From contig JAUOZS010000001.1 in NCBI GenBank assembly GCA_032334055.1, forward strand, positions 2,144,501-2,208,500: a stretch of 64,000 bases of DNA, written 5' to 3'. The notes beneath the pieces were generated by a model. That model worked only from the letters and a program-made list of their open reading frames with translations. It did not search any database and was not told the origin of the DNA. Positions 1 through 8,221 of this stretch are shown in pieces. The DNA comes from Selenomonadales bacterium 4137-cl (GTDB lineage Bacteria; Bacillota; Negativicutes; Sporomusales; UBA7701). The translations under genes and the position numbers were made by a program. Numbering within the stretch: the stretch's first letter is position 1; each line of letters opens with the position of its first letter.

Positions 1-410
1 TTACTGCGAGCCCAGACCTCAAACCTCCGGCGCGTTCGGCGCTGCCACACTTTCGCCTTTTCCTGCGATATGCCGAGGACCGGCCAGTCGATTTTTGGCC
101 GCACCTGAAGCCCTGCGCCGATGACGTGCGTCCTGGATGTAGCGATGGCGCTGGCAGCCAGCGGCTGATTCATCACCGCCGAACGGGAGCGGGCCCTAAG
201 CAGCGGCAGGTTAACGTCGATGTCGGACTGTGGGCTGCTGGGCTCCGGCGTCCATCCTTTCATGCTGCCCTTGCTGGTGCTGGCGCCGCCTTCCGAATAC
301 CCGGTGTTGAGCGCCCGGAGCACCTGCCGGGCGGTGATCACCAAACCCGGGGCGGCCGCGGCCGGCGCCGTCGGCTGACGTGCCTTTTGTCGTTGTCGTT
401 TGTTGGACAT
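1..410 (-). CDS. Phage portal protein, lambda gpB family, N-terminal part
   Basis: An open frame starts at an ATG (408-410) and runs off the left edge after about 136 codons, so only the N-terminus is seen. After a basic, Ala/Pro-rich start it reads Gly-Tyr-Ser-Glu-Gly-Gly-Ala-Ser, Lys-Gly-Trp, then 'PLLRARSRSAVMNQPLAASA'. This is the conserved N-terminal pattern of lambda-type portals (Phage_portal_2): a short GAS/GW motif followed by an R-x-R-S-R helix. Portals form the dodecameric DNA channel at the capsid vertex. It follows the gpW-like gene with 9 bases between them, in the usual order terminase-gpW-portal. Confidence 0.85.
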   Translation of the reverse strand, partial: MSNKRQRQKARQPTAPAAAAPGLVITARQVLRALNTGYSEGGASTSKGSMKGWTPEPSSPQSDIDVNLPLLRARSRSAVMNQPLAASAIATSRTHVIGAGLQVRPKIDWPVLGISQEKAKVWQRRTRRRFEVWARS

Positions 411-419
411 GCGATCACC

Positions 420-641
420 TCACAGATCTCTTAATACAACACGCCGGGCCCGGCTACCGGCCGGCAGAGCTGTACCCCCGGCGCCGCCGGCGAGCAGCGA
501 ATCGACGCCCTCCCGGATCTGGCTCAGATCGGCGCGCCTGTTACGGCGGCCGCCGGCTGTTTCGTATTCCTGACTTACGAGTGCTTTTTTCTCAGCGTCG
601 ATATAGTTTTGCAGTCGCTGGTCCTGCGTTAAATCAGCCAT
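420..641 (-). CDS. gpW-like head-tail joining protein
   Basis: A 73-residue protein lying between the terminase large subunit (2 bases upstream) and the portal. Lambda gpW (68 residues) occupies exactly this slot and plugs the portal after DNA packaging. The sequence begins with a helix carrying 'QNYIDAEKKALVSQEYE', followed by a basic Arg-rich turn and 'LSQIREGVDSL'. This resembles the two-helix gpW fold, in which a helix is followed by a 'DLxxIxxxIxxL' helix. The Arg/Gly/Ala-rich C-terminal tail is not typical. The call rests on size and position as much as on sequence. Confidence 0.65.
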   Translation of the reverse strand: MADLTQDQRLQNYIDAEKKALVSQEYETAGGRRNRRADLSQIREGVDSLLAGGAGGTALPAGSRARRVVLRDL

Positions 642-643
642 AT

Positions 644-2545
644 TTACCCTCCTTCTACCCCTTTTTTGACACAGCCGTAACGCTTCTTCGTGTTTTCCGG
701 CTTATTTTTCGGTGCGCTTTCAACCGCTTTTATACCTAAAACGGCCGCTTTGTAGGCCGCCCAGTTAGGGTTTATGCTGTATAGGCAGGCCAAATTGTAC
801 ACCCGGAGGTCAAGCGGTTCGTTGCGGCCATCGGGAGAAACGTTCTTCCAAGCCATAACCTTCCGGCCTTTTACCGTTTTGGGCTCCTTTTTTTCGGCTA
901 TTAGGCCACGAAAGTAGAGCTGATCATACCCGCGGCGATCGTCATCGGGGAAATGAAAGTACATCGGACCGGGTTTATTGACGTTGATCAGCCGCTGCAT
1001 GACATATTCCTTGCCTTCATTGACGCCAAGCATCACCAGGGGGATAGCGTATCCTTTAGCCTGGCCCATCTGGTAGATGATCGGTATACCGTGCAGCCGG
1101 TGTCCTTTAATGGCGATGCGCTGCTTCCGTCCATTCCTGGCGCAGTATTTATATACCTCCTGGGTGTAGTGACCGCCGGAGTCTATAAAGGTCCGGGCAA
1201 CCTTCAAACCTTTGCCGTCTGCGCGATAAAACAGGCGATCGAGCTGCTCGTCGAGAGCGTCCCATGTCTCCTGCTGATCGGGCACGCCGAGGACCACTCC
1301 CTTTCTGATGCCCCAGCACTCCTCCCCTTCACCCCAGCCGCAGACTTCATACTCCAGGCGGTTATCCTGGGTATCGACTGCGGCCGTCAATAACAAAACG
1401 CCGTCCGGCAGGTCGGCGTCGTATTTCTCGCGACGTTGTATCAGGACTCGCTCGTCCTTTATCTCTCCCTTTGGGCGGTAAATCTCGGCAAGTCGGGTAT
1501 TAACGAACGTCTTGACCTTTTCGGGATCCTCTCCGGCGTCCAGATATTCCGCAACTATTTTCCCCCACGGCACCCAGGGTGAAGCGAAAGAGTTTGCCCG
1601 GAACGAACGGATATGGGTAATTTTAGGGTTCTGCGCTAGCCACTCCTGGGGAAATCTCCGAACCTCGGCCTCCGTGTACTCATGGCCACAATCAGGACAA
1701 CGCCAGAATACCACCGTGACCTTGTGAGACTTTTGTCCGTCGACCTCGAATGTTTCGTATTCGTATCGCATGTTCCACAGCGTAACCCATTGCCACTCTT
1801 CGCAACCCGGGCATTGATGCCTCCATTCTTCCTGGCTGCCTAGACTGTATTCGGCCGCGATGCGACTTAGATCATCCGTGGGAGTAGAAAAGACGCCTAT
1901 GATGGCGTTCCAAAAATTCGACGTGCGTTTTTCCGCCAAGCTGAACGGGTCACCCTCAGTGCCGGCAGACGCCTCAAATCGGTCAAGCTCGTCGACGAGG
2001 AGTAGCCGGATGCTTCGGCTGGCCAATCCGGCGGGGGAATTAGACCCGACTAGAGCAAGGAAACCTCCAGGAAATAGTTTTTTCAGCAATGTATTGCCGC
2101 TGTCGCGGGTCTTAGGATCAGCAATCAATCTTTTCAGCACCGGTGTGTCGCGGACCGTCGGCGCCAGACGCTCCTTGGAGAACGCTTCGGCGGCTTCGAT
2201 ATTCGGCTGCACCATAAGCGCCGGGCAAGGATCAAGATGGACGAACCGGCCTAAGACGTTGGTTAATATCTCCGATTTCCCGAGCTGCGCCGCTAACATG
2301 GCGACAACCCGGCGAACGCCTCGCTGCGTAAAGGCGTCCATGATTGCTTTCTGGTAAGGAGCCCGGCTAGTGTTCCAACGGCCAGGCTCAGCGGCGTAAT
2401 CAGTCGGCAGGAAACGGTACTTATCAGCCCATTCACTTACCGTCATCCGCAGTGCTGGCGCTACATATTGCCGCAGCAGTCTCTGAAAAAGGCTAAGCGT
2501 CTTCGCCGCTATCGTCGTCAGGTTCTGTTTCATCATCGTCACCAT
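644..2545 (-). CDS. terL: Phage terminase large subunit, GpA family
   Basis: A 633-residue packaging ATPase/nuclease. A Walker A-like 'AQLGKSE' lies near residues 86-92 and a Walker B 'LLLVDELD' near 181-188. Two Cys pairs form a zinc-ribbon-like insert ('CPGC' and 'CPDC'), and 'SEWADKYRFLP' near residues 37-47 is the characteristic N-terminal signature of the lambda GpA family (PF05876). The length is normal for the family. Its start overlaps the end of the small subunit gene by about 53 bases. No good ribosome site precedes the first ATG, so a start a few codons downstream is possible. It motors DNA into the prohead and cuts concatemers. Confidence 0.93.
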   Translation of the reverse strand: MVTMMKQNLTTIAAKTLSLFQRLLRQYVAPALRMTVSEWADKYRFLPTDYAAEPGRWNTSRAPYQKAIMDAFTQRGVRRVVAMLAAQLGKSEILTNVLGRFVHLDPCPALMVQPNIEAAEAFSKERLAPTVRDTPVLKRLIADPKTRDSGNTLLKKLFPGGFLALVGSNSPAGLASRSIRLLLVDELDRFEASAGTEGDPFSLAEKRTSNFWNAIIGVFSTPTDDLSRIAAEYSLGSQEEWRHQCPGCEEWQWVTLWNMRYEYETFEVDGQKSHKVTVVFWRCPDCGHEYTEAEVRRFPQEWLAQNPKITHIRSFRANSFASPWVPWGKIVAEYLDAGEDPEKVKTFVNTRLAEIYRPKGEIKDERVLIQRREKYDADLPDGVLLLTAAVDTQDNRLEYEVCGWGEGEECWGIRKGVVLGVPDQQETWDALDEQLDRLFYRADGKGLKVARTFIDSGGHYTQEVYKYCARNGRKQRIAIKGHRLHGIPIIYQMGQAKGYAIPLVMLGVNEGKEYVMQRLINVNKPGPMYFHFPDDDRRGYDQLYFRGLIAEKKEPKTVKGRKVMAWKNVSPDGRNEPLDLRVYNLACLYSINPNWAAYKAAVLGIKAVESAPKNKPENTKKRYGCVKKGVEGG

Positions 2546-3029
2546 CAGGAATAAACTCTGTTACCTCATATTCGGACAACTCCACCAAGATAGCATAGAT
2601 TTCGTTAGATAGTAATTCGTTGATCTCGTCAAGAGTTTTGTTTTGCAAAATTATGGCCATCTTATGCGGCATCGCCTGCAGTCGGCGTTTAAACACGGTC
2701 AGCATGCCGCCAACCATCATCTCCACCTGTTTTGCGTCGTGCAGCCGGCCCTCTTCTTTGGCTAGTTTCAATTCAGTCAATTGCCGTTTTAGAGCCTCAT
2801 GCTTGGCGCGTTCGGCATCCAGGTCTAAGGTGTCTTCGCCCGGCAATCCGTTTCGCAAAAATTGGCAGTATTTATACATGCTATCAGCAATGGAATATTT
2901 GCCGTTAGTCGGTTGAGGAATAGCCCCTTCGTGAACAAGCTGTTGCACGCGCCGTGCGGAAATTCCAAGGCAATGACCGATTCCGGTAGCCGTGGTGTAT
3001 TTGCCCCGAAGTTCTTTTATCACGTCCAT
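2493..3029 (-). CDS. terS: Phage terminase small subunit, Nu1-like
   Basis: About 178 residues. The N-terminus carries a winged-helix-type HTH ('GIGHCLGISARRVQQLV'), as in DNA-recognition subunits of the Nu1 type, followed by a long charged helical middle suited to oligomerisation and a very acidic C-terminal tail that would contact TerL. I chose the ATG at 3029, because the longer frame begins with TTG and the ATG has an AGAGG-type site upstream. It lies directly before and overlaps terL, the expected order. Confidence 0.85.
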   Translation of the reverse strand: MDVIKELRGKYTTATGIGHCLGISARRVQQLVHEGAIPQPTNGKYSIADSMYKYCQFLRNGLPGEDTLDLDAERAKHEALKRQLTELKLAKEEGRLHDAKQVEMMVGGMLTVFKRRLQAMPHKMAIILQNKTLDEINELLSNEIYAILVELSEYEVTEFIPDGDDDETEPDDDSGEDA

Positions 3030-3140
3030 AATCAAAAGCCTCTTTCGCGAACGAAATTCCCCTAAAAAACTCTGCCCCTAGAAAAATTTTGGGCTCGCGA
3101 GCGACCGCACCCAAAATTTTTCCCCAGAGGGACCCATAAA

Positions 3141-3479
3141 CTAAACTGTTTTACCCATCGCTGCCTTCACTTTCGCCTTGCACTCCTCGACGCTTATTCC
3201 CTCGCGCCTGGCTGCTATCACATACAGTTCGTCATTCGTTATCTCTCTTCTGTGATGAGCGCCATGGGCACCTTTACCAAACGAAGCTGGTCCGCTAAGG
3301 ATGACGATGTTTTCCCTGATGTCTGGGCCTTTGCCGCCACCCATTCCCTTAGCTTCGATGTGAGCCGCTTCCAGACACTCAAAATTAAAATCGGGCCCGT
3401 AGTATTCACAGTGCCCGATCTCTTTCTTCATCTGGGTTAGCAGCTTAGGATTCTTCACTCTTGGATGCTTTGCGAACAT
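3141..3479 (-). CDS. HNH-type nuclease-like protein
   Basis: About 112 residues. A Cys ('HCEYYG') is followed by a second Cys and then 'EAAHIEAKGMGGG', an Asn in 'RENIVIL', and a later His-rich stretch 'GAHGAHH'. This layout resembles the His...Asn...His metal site of HNH endonucleases. HNH proteins next to the small terminase are common in HK97/lambda-like phages and are often needed for packaging, so the position supports the call. Only some of the usual Cys ligands are visible. I take the ATG at 3479 over an upstream TTG. Confidence 0.6.
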   Translation of the reverse strand: MFAKHPRVKNPKLLTQMKKEIGHCEYYGPDFNFECLEAAHIEAKGMGGGKGPDIRENIVILSGPASFGKGAHGAHHRREITNDELYVIAARREGISVEECKAKVKAAMGKTV

Positions 3480-3495
3480 GCCATCACCACAATTC

Positions 3496-3518
3496 AATTC
3501 TCCGCGACGCGGAGGATT
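3496..3518. repeat. 23-bp palindromic repeat, copy 1
   Basis: A 23-base stretch with the perfect inverted core CTCCGCG-A-CGCGGAG lies between the HNH and Cys-rich genes. The identical 23 bases recur at 4429-4451, and a close variant (CTCCGCG-TG-GCGGAG followed by AATTA) lies at 22481-22500. It could form a hairpin close to translation starts. The function is unknown. Confidence 0.7.
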
Positions 3519-3732
3519 ACTTTGTTACGCCCATGATCTTCGACGAGTTCACTGACTCCCGGCGAGACACCGGGAGATCATCCCGCCGCATGAGTTCCCT
3601 ATAGTCGACTTCTTTTTTCATGCGCCTGCGTGTAATACACATACAATCGACGAGACCGATCTGAGTGGCTCCGCACTTCTGCTCTCCTGTCTGGTTTATA
3701 CAATTACGACGATCACAAAAGACTTCGGTCAC
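3517..3732 (-). CDS. Small Cys-rich phage protein
   Basis: About 71 residues of unknown function. Five Cys in the first half ('FCDRRNC', 'QKCGA', 'DCMC') look like a zinc-binding knuckle, and the C-terminal half is basic. A strong AGGAGG site fits a GTG start at 3732 better than the GTG three codons upstream. It sits between the late regulator and the HNH gene in the leftward operon. Confidence 0.55.
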   Translation of the reverse strand: MTEVFCDRRNCINQTGEQKCGATQIGLVDCMCITRRRMKKEVDYRELMRRDDLPVSRRESVNSSKIMGVTK

Positions 3733-3852
3733 GGTCGCCACCTCCTGCTAAACAAAAGAGCCGCCAAGGCTTTCCCTTGCGGCTCAATCTCTATTTTAAA
3801 CTATAGCATATTTAAAACACGAAATGTCGGACATAAACCGGACATGTTTATG

Positions 3853-4344
3853 TTAACTCACAAACTGGAAGTTTCTATCTTCTCGTAGGCGGTACCGAAA
3901 CAGAGCATCACATATGAGCCATACAGCTTTTCCCGTCTGCCGGCGAGAGTGCCGCTCACTGTACCCGATAACGTCCTCGATCTCCTTCCATTGCCGATTG
4001 CCCATGTATCTCAGTTCAATGAGCTTGCGGCACGTCCCGTTTAGGGTACCGAGTGCGCTTTCGATTTTATTCACCAACGTTTGGAGCTCCATTATCTCCA
4101 TGTCCAGCTCGCGGATCTCTCTCTGCAAAAACATGAGTCGGTCGGCGTAAGATTCCGGCTGGGTGAGTTCACTGCCGCCGCCGGGCTCGGTGCCATACTT
4201 GGCAATGGGCATCCGAGAGCTTTCGAGTTCGGCCAGTTTCTGCTCACGCGTTGCGCTCATGTTTTCGAGGGCAGTCTGAAAGCTTACGAGGTTCCGCAGG
4301 TATCCCTCGGTCAGTCGGTAGTAGTCATTGTACCTTAAGATCAT
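3853..4344 (-). CDS. ArpU/RinA-like late transcription regulator
   Basis: About 163 residues. Long coiled-coil helices in the first two thirds (around 'LQREIRELDMEIMELQTLV') are followed by 'RKLIELRYMGNRQWKEIEDV', which is a sigma-70 region 4-like HTH. This is the layout of ArpU/RinA/LtrC-type phage proteins that switch on late genes. It lies just upstream of the packaging genes, as such regulators do. I chose the ATG at 4344, which has a GAGGAG site, over a longer frame. Confidence 0.75.
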   Translation of the reverse strand: MILRYNDYYRLTEGYLRNLVSFQTALENMSATREQKLAELESSRMPIAKYGTEPGGGSELTQPESYADRLMFLQREIRELDMEIMELQTLVNKIESALGTLNGTCRKLIELRYMGNRQWKEIEDVIGYSERHSRRQTGKAVWLICDALFRYRLREDRNFQFVS

Positions 4345-4415
4345 ATTTATCACTCTCCTCACCCAAAATAAAATGGCCGACACCACAGCGGGGCGCCGGC
4401 CTCTCGTTGTTCGAG

Positions 4416-4601
4416 TCAGCCTCGTTTTAATTCTCCGCGACGCGGAGGATTGGGCTTTTTCGTTTTATTGGTTTCCATCAAGACTACTTCGCCGTCCTGG
4501 ATGGTGAAGGTCACTTTGCCGTACTTGATTGCGTTGATCTCTCCCGCAGAGTCGTGGGCTTCTCGGCTTATTTGTTCGACGACTTCCTCTTTTGTCGCCA
4601 T
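4416..4601 (-). CDS. DUF2292 (YezD-like) small protein
   Basis: 61 residues matching the YezD/DUF2292 pattern: an N-terminal helix, then 'INAIKYGKVTFTIQDGEVV' and a basic end ('ETNKTKK'). YezD-type proteins are small and of unclear role, with a conserved 'YGxVxxxIxDGxVVxIE' hairpin. The gene lies between two uncharacterised genes in the leftward operon. Its last codons run through the second copy of the palindromic repeat (4429-4451). Confidence 0.7.
   Translation of the reverse strand: MATKEEVVEQISREAHDSAGEINAIKYGKVTFTIQDGEVVLMETNKTKKPNPPRRGELKRG
4429..4451. repeat. 23-bp palindromic repeat, copy 2
   Basis: Identical over 23 bases to 3496-3518, but here within the coding end of the DUF2292 gene, where it encodes the Pro-Pro-Arg-Arg-Gly-Glu-Leu stretch. 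Identity at the DNA level between a coding and an intergenic place suggests a DNA or RNA element rather than protein constraint. Confidence 0.7.
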
Positions 4602-4605
4602 GGTT

Positions 4606-5055
4606 CTATGCCGTCCTTCTACCTTGATATCGCTCCATGAACTGCCCTAACGTCATGTCGTTTATCTTTGCAAGGTGTGCAGCCAGGGCCGTAACGTTTC
4701 GAGGCTGTGATGCACCGATAGCGTCACAAAAGTATCGAAGAACGAAGTCCCATTTCCGGCCGTAAGTATCCGCCTCCTCGACAACCCACGCCTTGAGGTA
4801 TCGACCGTTAATTGTGAACCTTCCTATAGGCTCCACCATGTTCGATGATTCAGAATATCGCCATCCGCTTTCAGAGTTATCCCAGTTTTCCTCCGGATCG
4901 GCGCACAGGAGTTCGAACTCTTCATCGGACATCTGGCATACGCTAAGGTTGTCATCGGGCCGCCAGCCGTGACCACTCCATGTAATTTTTGGCTTAATGC
5001 CGATCCGTTCAAAGTGCTGCTCGATTCCTTCTCCGAAAACAAGTATTTCCTTCAT
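4606..5055 (-). CDS. Uncharacterised phage protein
   Basis: 149 residues that I do not recognise. It is acidic and aromatic, with Trp-rich stretches ('EENWDNSESGWRYSES') and an ordered C-terminal helix region. A good GGAGAGAT site precedes the ATG. It is followed after 4 bases by the DUF2292 gene. Confidence 0.55.
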   Translation of the reverse strand: MKEILVFGEGIEQHFERIGIKPKITWSGHGWRPDDNLSVCQMSDEEFELLCADPEENWDNSESGWRYSESSNMVEPIGRFTINGRYLKAWVVEEADTYGRKWDFVLRYFCDAIGASQPRNVTALAAHLAKINDMTLGQFMERYQGRRTA

Positions 5056-5068
5056 CGTATCTCTCCTC

Positions 5069-5263
5069 CTATACCTGTTCTACCTTGATACGGTTTCCGC
5101 AGGGGCATTGGAATAAATCGGCGTTCCCTTCCCTGCGGATATGCTGTAGGTCAGGGTTTACTACTTTGCACTTGTTGCAGGCGTATTCCTGATCTTTGGT
5201 GAGGAATACCCCGTAAAAGCGGCAGCCGTCCTTGATGAAGGGTTGATTCCAGTTTGGGCTCAT
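5069..5263 (-). CDS. Zinc-ribbon phage protein
   Basis: 64 residues with two Cys pairs, 'CNKCKV' and 'QCPCGN', about 24 residues apart. This is a classical one-site zinc ribbon. The N-terminal third ('FIKDGCRFYGVFLTK') is not recognised. It begins two bases after the MazG-like gene ends. No specific function can be given. Confidence 0.55.
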   Translation of the reverse strand: MSPNWNQPFIKDGCRFYGVFLTKDQEYACNKCKVVNPDLQHIRREGNADLFQCPCGNRIKVEQV

Positions 5264-5265
5264 CG

Positions 5266-5958
5266 TCAGCAGTCCTCGTCTCGAATTCTGTTTATCGACC
5301 TCGCTGGGTCGAAGCCCTCAGGGTACCGAGCACGAAGTTTTTCAATATTGGCCGCCGCTACGTCGGAGAGACTGAGGCCGGCGGTGGTGGCCAGGGTGGC
5401 TATGTACCAAAGGCAGTCGCCGAGTTCCTTTTGGAGCTTGTCCTTGTCCAACTGATGGCCGTGGAAGACGACCTTTTTGAGGTAGTCGATGGTTTCGCCC
5501 GCCTCACCGGCCAGCCCCATGCCGAAGTTGGTTAATCTGGTATGCTCGGTCTTATTACCGGCCGTTCTCTCGGCGAGCTGCTGATAGTCATCCATTGTAC
5601 GAGCTGCTTCGGCATTTATTTGTGGCTTATCATCAAGCACTATTCCAGCCTCCCGGCAGCGGGACAGGGTAGCACACATCTCGCGCCTGGCGCAGCCCTT
5701 GCAATATGCGTCCACATATCGCTGTGTTTTTTCTTTAAAAACAGCACCACAAAAACGATCCATATGCTTACCCGCCGCTTGCGCCACGTCCAGCAGGAGT
5801 CGGTTGTGGACTTCGGCATCCATAGCCCTTCGTAGCGCGTGGGGAGCTATGACCATTACGACATCCCGCCATTGCTTCGATACAGTTGCCGCAGCTATAG
5901 CGTCTTCACAGTGTAAAAGATCGATCGCCAAGTTGCGCTTTTCTTCATCCGGCTTCAT
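5266..5958 (-). CDS. MazG-like nucleotide pyrophosphohydrolase with N-terminal extension
   Basis: 230 residues. The C-terminal half (about 125-230) is a MazG-like domain: 'GLAGEAGETIDYLKKVVFHG' followed by 'KELGDCLWYIATLA' gives the ExxE...ExxD metal-binding set of all-alpha NTP pyrophosphatases. The first 120 residues are a helical extension with a Cys cluster ('CKGCARREMC') not found in plain MazG proteins. Phage MazG enzymes hydrolyse non-canonical NTPs or lower alarmone levels. Here a house-cleaning role for modified nucleotides is possible, but that is inference. Confidence 0.8.
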   Translation of the reverse strand: MKPDEEKRNLAIDLLHCEDAIAAATVSKQWRDVVMVIAPHALRRAMDAEVHNRLLLDVAQAAGKHMDRFCGAVFKEKTQRYVDAYCKGCARREMCATLSRCREAGIVLDDKPQINAEAARTMDDYQQLAERTAGNKTEHTRLTNFGMGLAGEAGETIDYLKKVVFHGHQLDKDKLQKELGDCLWYIATLATTAGLSLSDVAAANIEKLRARYPEGFDPARSINRIRDEDC

Positions 5959-6283
5959 AAAGGCCTTCCTCCTTCTCCTTGATTAGGCGGTCGATAAATT
6001 TCGAGCATTCGTCCATATTCAGTGTCGCCGGATCCGTCATGGTTTCGTATCCGAGTTCCCTCTGAAGCTCGTATGCCTTGTCCATCATTCTGACGGTGGG
6101 CTTGTTGAATTGCGGGCCGCCTGGTCGACGTTCGTTTTGGCAGTTTCTCAGATGGGGCATTGTCGGGAGCGATCCGCAGGATGAGCAGCGTTCGGGATTG
6201 GTCTGAAGCTCTATTGGCGCCGCCCAGCAGGTTTCACACTGCGCGGGGTCCGTTTTCCCAAGGTAGCAAGTGTCGCATTTCAT
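5945..6283 (-). CDS. Small Cys-rich phage protein with C-terminal helical domain
   Basis: About 112 residues. The ATG at 6283 has a GGGAGAG site upstream and starts directly at 'MKCDTCYLG'. Three Cys pairs ('CDTC', 'CETC', 'CSSC') suggest one or two zinc sites. The C-terminal half ('DKAYELQRELGYETMTDP...FIDRLI') resembles the small DUF3072-type fold but is too short to assign firmly. It overlaps the MazG-like gene by 14 bases. Confidence 0.55.
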   Translation of the reverse strand: MKCDTCYLGKTDPAQCETCWAAPIELQTNPERCSSCGSLPTMPHLRNCQNERRPGGPQFNKPTVRMMDKAYELQRELGYETMTDPATLNMDECSKFIDRLIKEKEEGLYEAG

Positions 6284-6368
6284 GGCTTCTCTCTCCCTTT
6301 CCGCCAGCACCACGCATACAAAAACGCGATTCCAGCTATACACAATACCGGCCATTCAAGTGTCATTT

Positions 6369-6596
6369 TCATACCGCCTTTCCCGGTACTGGTTTTTTAC
6401 CCGCCCGTGTGGTTGAGTTTACCCGGTATCCGCCTCGGCCGGTGCCTCCGTTTCCTAGCCGGTTGAGGCTTCTTCGGTGGTCAGCTACGGTTGATTCGCA
6501 GACTTTCATTCTCCGGGAGATTTCTTTATCGGTGTACCCCATGGAGTAAAGAACTTCGTATCTACGCCTGTTGTGAGGTAGGTCAAAAAATCTCAT
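6369..6596 (-). CDS. Small HTH protein
   Basis: 75 residues. 'YSMGYTDKEISRRMKVCEST' and the following 'VADHRRSLNR' form a LuxR/sigma region 4-type helix-turn-helix, and the tail is basic and disordered. A GGGGGAGAG site precedes the ATG. It is probably a small DNA-binding regulator of the early region. Confidence 0.55.
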   Translation of the reverse strand: MRFFDLPHNRRRYEVLYSMGYTDKEISRRMKVCESTVADHRRSLNRLGNGGTGRGGYRVNSTTRAGKKPVPGKAV

Positions 6597-6608
6597 CTCT
6601 CTCCCCCT

Positions 6609-6983
6609 TTAACCGAACGGTATTTCTTCTTCCGGGTTGTCGGCCGGGTGCGGGGCTTCTTCTCGCTTGTATTCGAGGAATTCGATGTATGAGGCAATGA
6701 CTTCCGCCACTCTGCGCTTTTGGCCGTCGTTGGTTTCGTATGACCTGATTTGCAGCTTGCCTTCGACGAGGATGCGCTGCCCCTTGGTGAGGTTGTTTCC
6801 GCAGGTTTCGGCGAGCTTTTCCCATGCGACGATTGGGACAAAGTCGGCGTCGCTTTTGCCGTCGTGTCTATTTCCTCCGTGGCGGTTGACGGCTAGGGTG
6901 AAGGTGGCCACCGCTTTGCCGGACTGGGTGTATCTTACCTCGGGGTCCTGGCATAGCCGTCCTGTCAAAATTACCTTGTTCAT
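6609..6983 (-). CDS. ssb: Single-stranded DNA-binding protein
   Basis: 124 residues: 'MNKVILTGRLCQDPEVRYTQ' followed by 'AVATFTLAVNR' is the OB-fold start of bacterial SSB. The linker is short, and the acidic C-terminal tip ends in 'EEEIPFG', close to the usual DDDIPF docking peptide. The ATG at 6983 overlaps the stop of the P-loop gene in an ATGA, so the longer upstream frame is not used. It coats ssDNA during phage replication, in operon with a helicase loader. Confidence 0.95.
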   Translation of the reverse strand: MNKVILTGRLCQDPEVRYTQSGKAVATFTLAVNRHGGNRHDGKSDADFVPIVAWEKLAETCGNNLTKGQRILVEGKLQIRSYETNDGQKRRVAEVIASYIEFLEYKREEAPHPADNPEEEIPFG

Positions 6984-7519
6984 GATTTCCCCCTGATCTG
7001 GTGGTAGGCCGAGGCTAACCACGCTTTTCTGTCCTTCGGGAGATAAACTACTGGGCATTGGGCGTGATTGATAAGCAGGTCTTTGAGATAGCTGTCGATG
7101 TAAGCTTGGGAGACTATGTCGGTAAGCCTGAAGCCGTCGTTTTTTATCTCGCCGGTTGGTATGGGGCAGAAGATTATGAGGTCGTATTCTTTGCTGTGTT
7201 GGGCGGCGTGGCGGGTAAAGTCGATGATCAGTCCCTGGTCAAGTCCATAGAGCCGCATGTAGGCGATAACGTCGAAGACGGTGCGGTCGCTGATGAATTC
7301 ATTCTCTTCAGCCCAGAGTTGGCGGTAATAAATGCGCTGCTGAAATATCCTTACGGTTTCTCGGTCAGCGGCCATGATCTGGTCGTTATCCGTAAAGCCC
7401 ATCTCGGCGGCGACTGTGCGAGCTACTTCGTGGATGCGGTGAAGCTTGGTGATTCTCTGAAGCTTTCGGGCCAGGGTCGTTTTGCCTACGCCGTGAGCTC
7501 CTGATATGCCGATTCTCAT
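6980..7519 (-). CDS. AAA-type P-loop NTPase/kinase (AAA_28-like)
   Basis: 179 residues with a clear Walker A 'GAHGVGKTT' at residues 7-15 and 'FISDRTVFDVIAYM', a pattern of the small NadR/AAA_28-type kinases found in phages. These proteins may phosphorylate a nucleotide or sugar; the substrate is unknown. It lies between the helicase loader and ssb, with ATGA coupling to ssb. Confidence 0.75.
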   Translation of the reverse strand: MRIGISGAHGVGKTTLARKLQRITKLHRIHEVARTVAAEMGFTDNDQIMAADRETVRIFQQRIYYRQLWAEENEFISDRTVFDVIAYMRLYGLDQGLIIDFTRHAAQHSKEYDLIIFCPIPTGEIKNDGFRLTDIVSQAYIDSYLKDLLINHAQCPVVYLPKDRKAWLASAYHQIRGKS

Positions 7520-7528
7520 GATTGTCTC

Positions 7529-8221
7529 CTATCCGGCTTTTGTTCTGAGGCTTTGGCCGGAGAATGTTATTTCCTGCATGGTTGACCTCATCCGGTCGAT
7601 GATTCTTTCGGCGTAAGTCCGTTTTAGTTGCTCGCTGCTGAGGTTGGTGGTGATGATCACCGGCAGAAGGCCGTTGTATCGTTCACTGATGATGGAGTCG
7701 ACTTTGGTCAGTACCCAGCCTTCGGTGTGCTCTGAGCCGAGGTCGTCGATAACGAGCACGCGGGTTTTCCGCAGGTCATTTTCGAACTTGGCCCACTCTT
7801 CGACGTTCTTGGCTTTGAGGCTGAATATCGTGTCGAGCAGGCTGGACATGGTGATGAACAGGCCGTAACCTCCGGCGTGAATGTGTTCGAGCAGGACCGC
7901 GACAGCGAGGGTGGTTTTCATTGTGCCGACCGGACCTTTGAGGAGCAGGCCTTTGCCGTTTTTGATGTTGCCCGACAGGTTCCCGGCGTAGGTCTTTAGC
8001 TGGGCGTATTCGTGAGTTATAGACTGGGGAACGCCTTTGGCTTCAATGGCCTGAAAGGTACAGCCTTGATACCGGCGGCCGATGCCGGCCATCTGGATGC
8101 GCTTTTCGGTTTCGCGAAGATCCTTATCAGAGAGCGGTGTGTCGCTCAGCGTCCCAGTCGACTTGTCCTGGTCTATGTCCAGCTTTAGCCTGTCGGCGAA
8201 TTTGCGGATGTCCTCGTCCAC
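7529..8221 (-). CDS. DnaC-like replicative helicase loader
   Basis: About 230 residues. A P-loop 'KGPVGTMKTT' (residues about 95-104), a Walker B 'VLVIDDLGSE' and the sensor 'VIITTNLS' mark a DnaC/DnaI AAA+ loader, which places the host or phage helicase on the origin. I chose the GTG at 8221, because GGAGGAAGAG lies just upstream, over a longer frame. It overlaps the end of the DnaD-like gene by about 95 bases, a usual arrangement. The P-loop has Met where GTGKT is normal. Confidence 0.88.
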   Translation of the reverse strand: MDEDIRKFADRLKLDIDQDKSTGTLSDTPLSDKDLRETEKRIQMAGIGRRYQGCTFQAIEAKGVPQSITHEYAQLKTYAGNLSGNIKNGKGLLLKGPVGTMKTTLAVAVLLEHIHAGGYGLFITMSSLLDTIFSLKAKNVEEWAKFENDLRKTRVLVIDDLGSEHTEGWVLTKVDSIISERYNGLLPVIITTNLSSEQLKRTYAERIIDRMRSTMQEITFSGQSLRTKAG

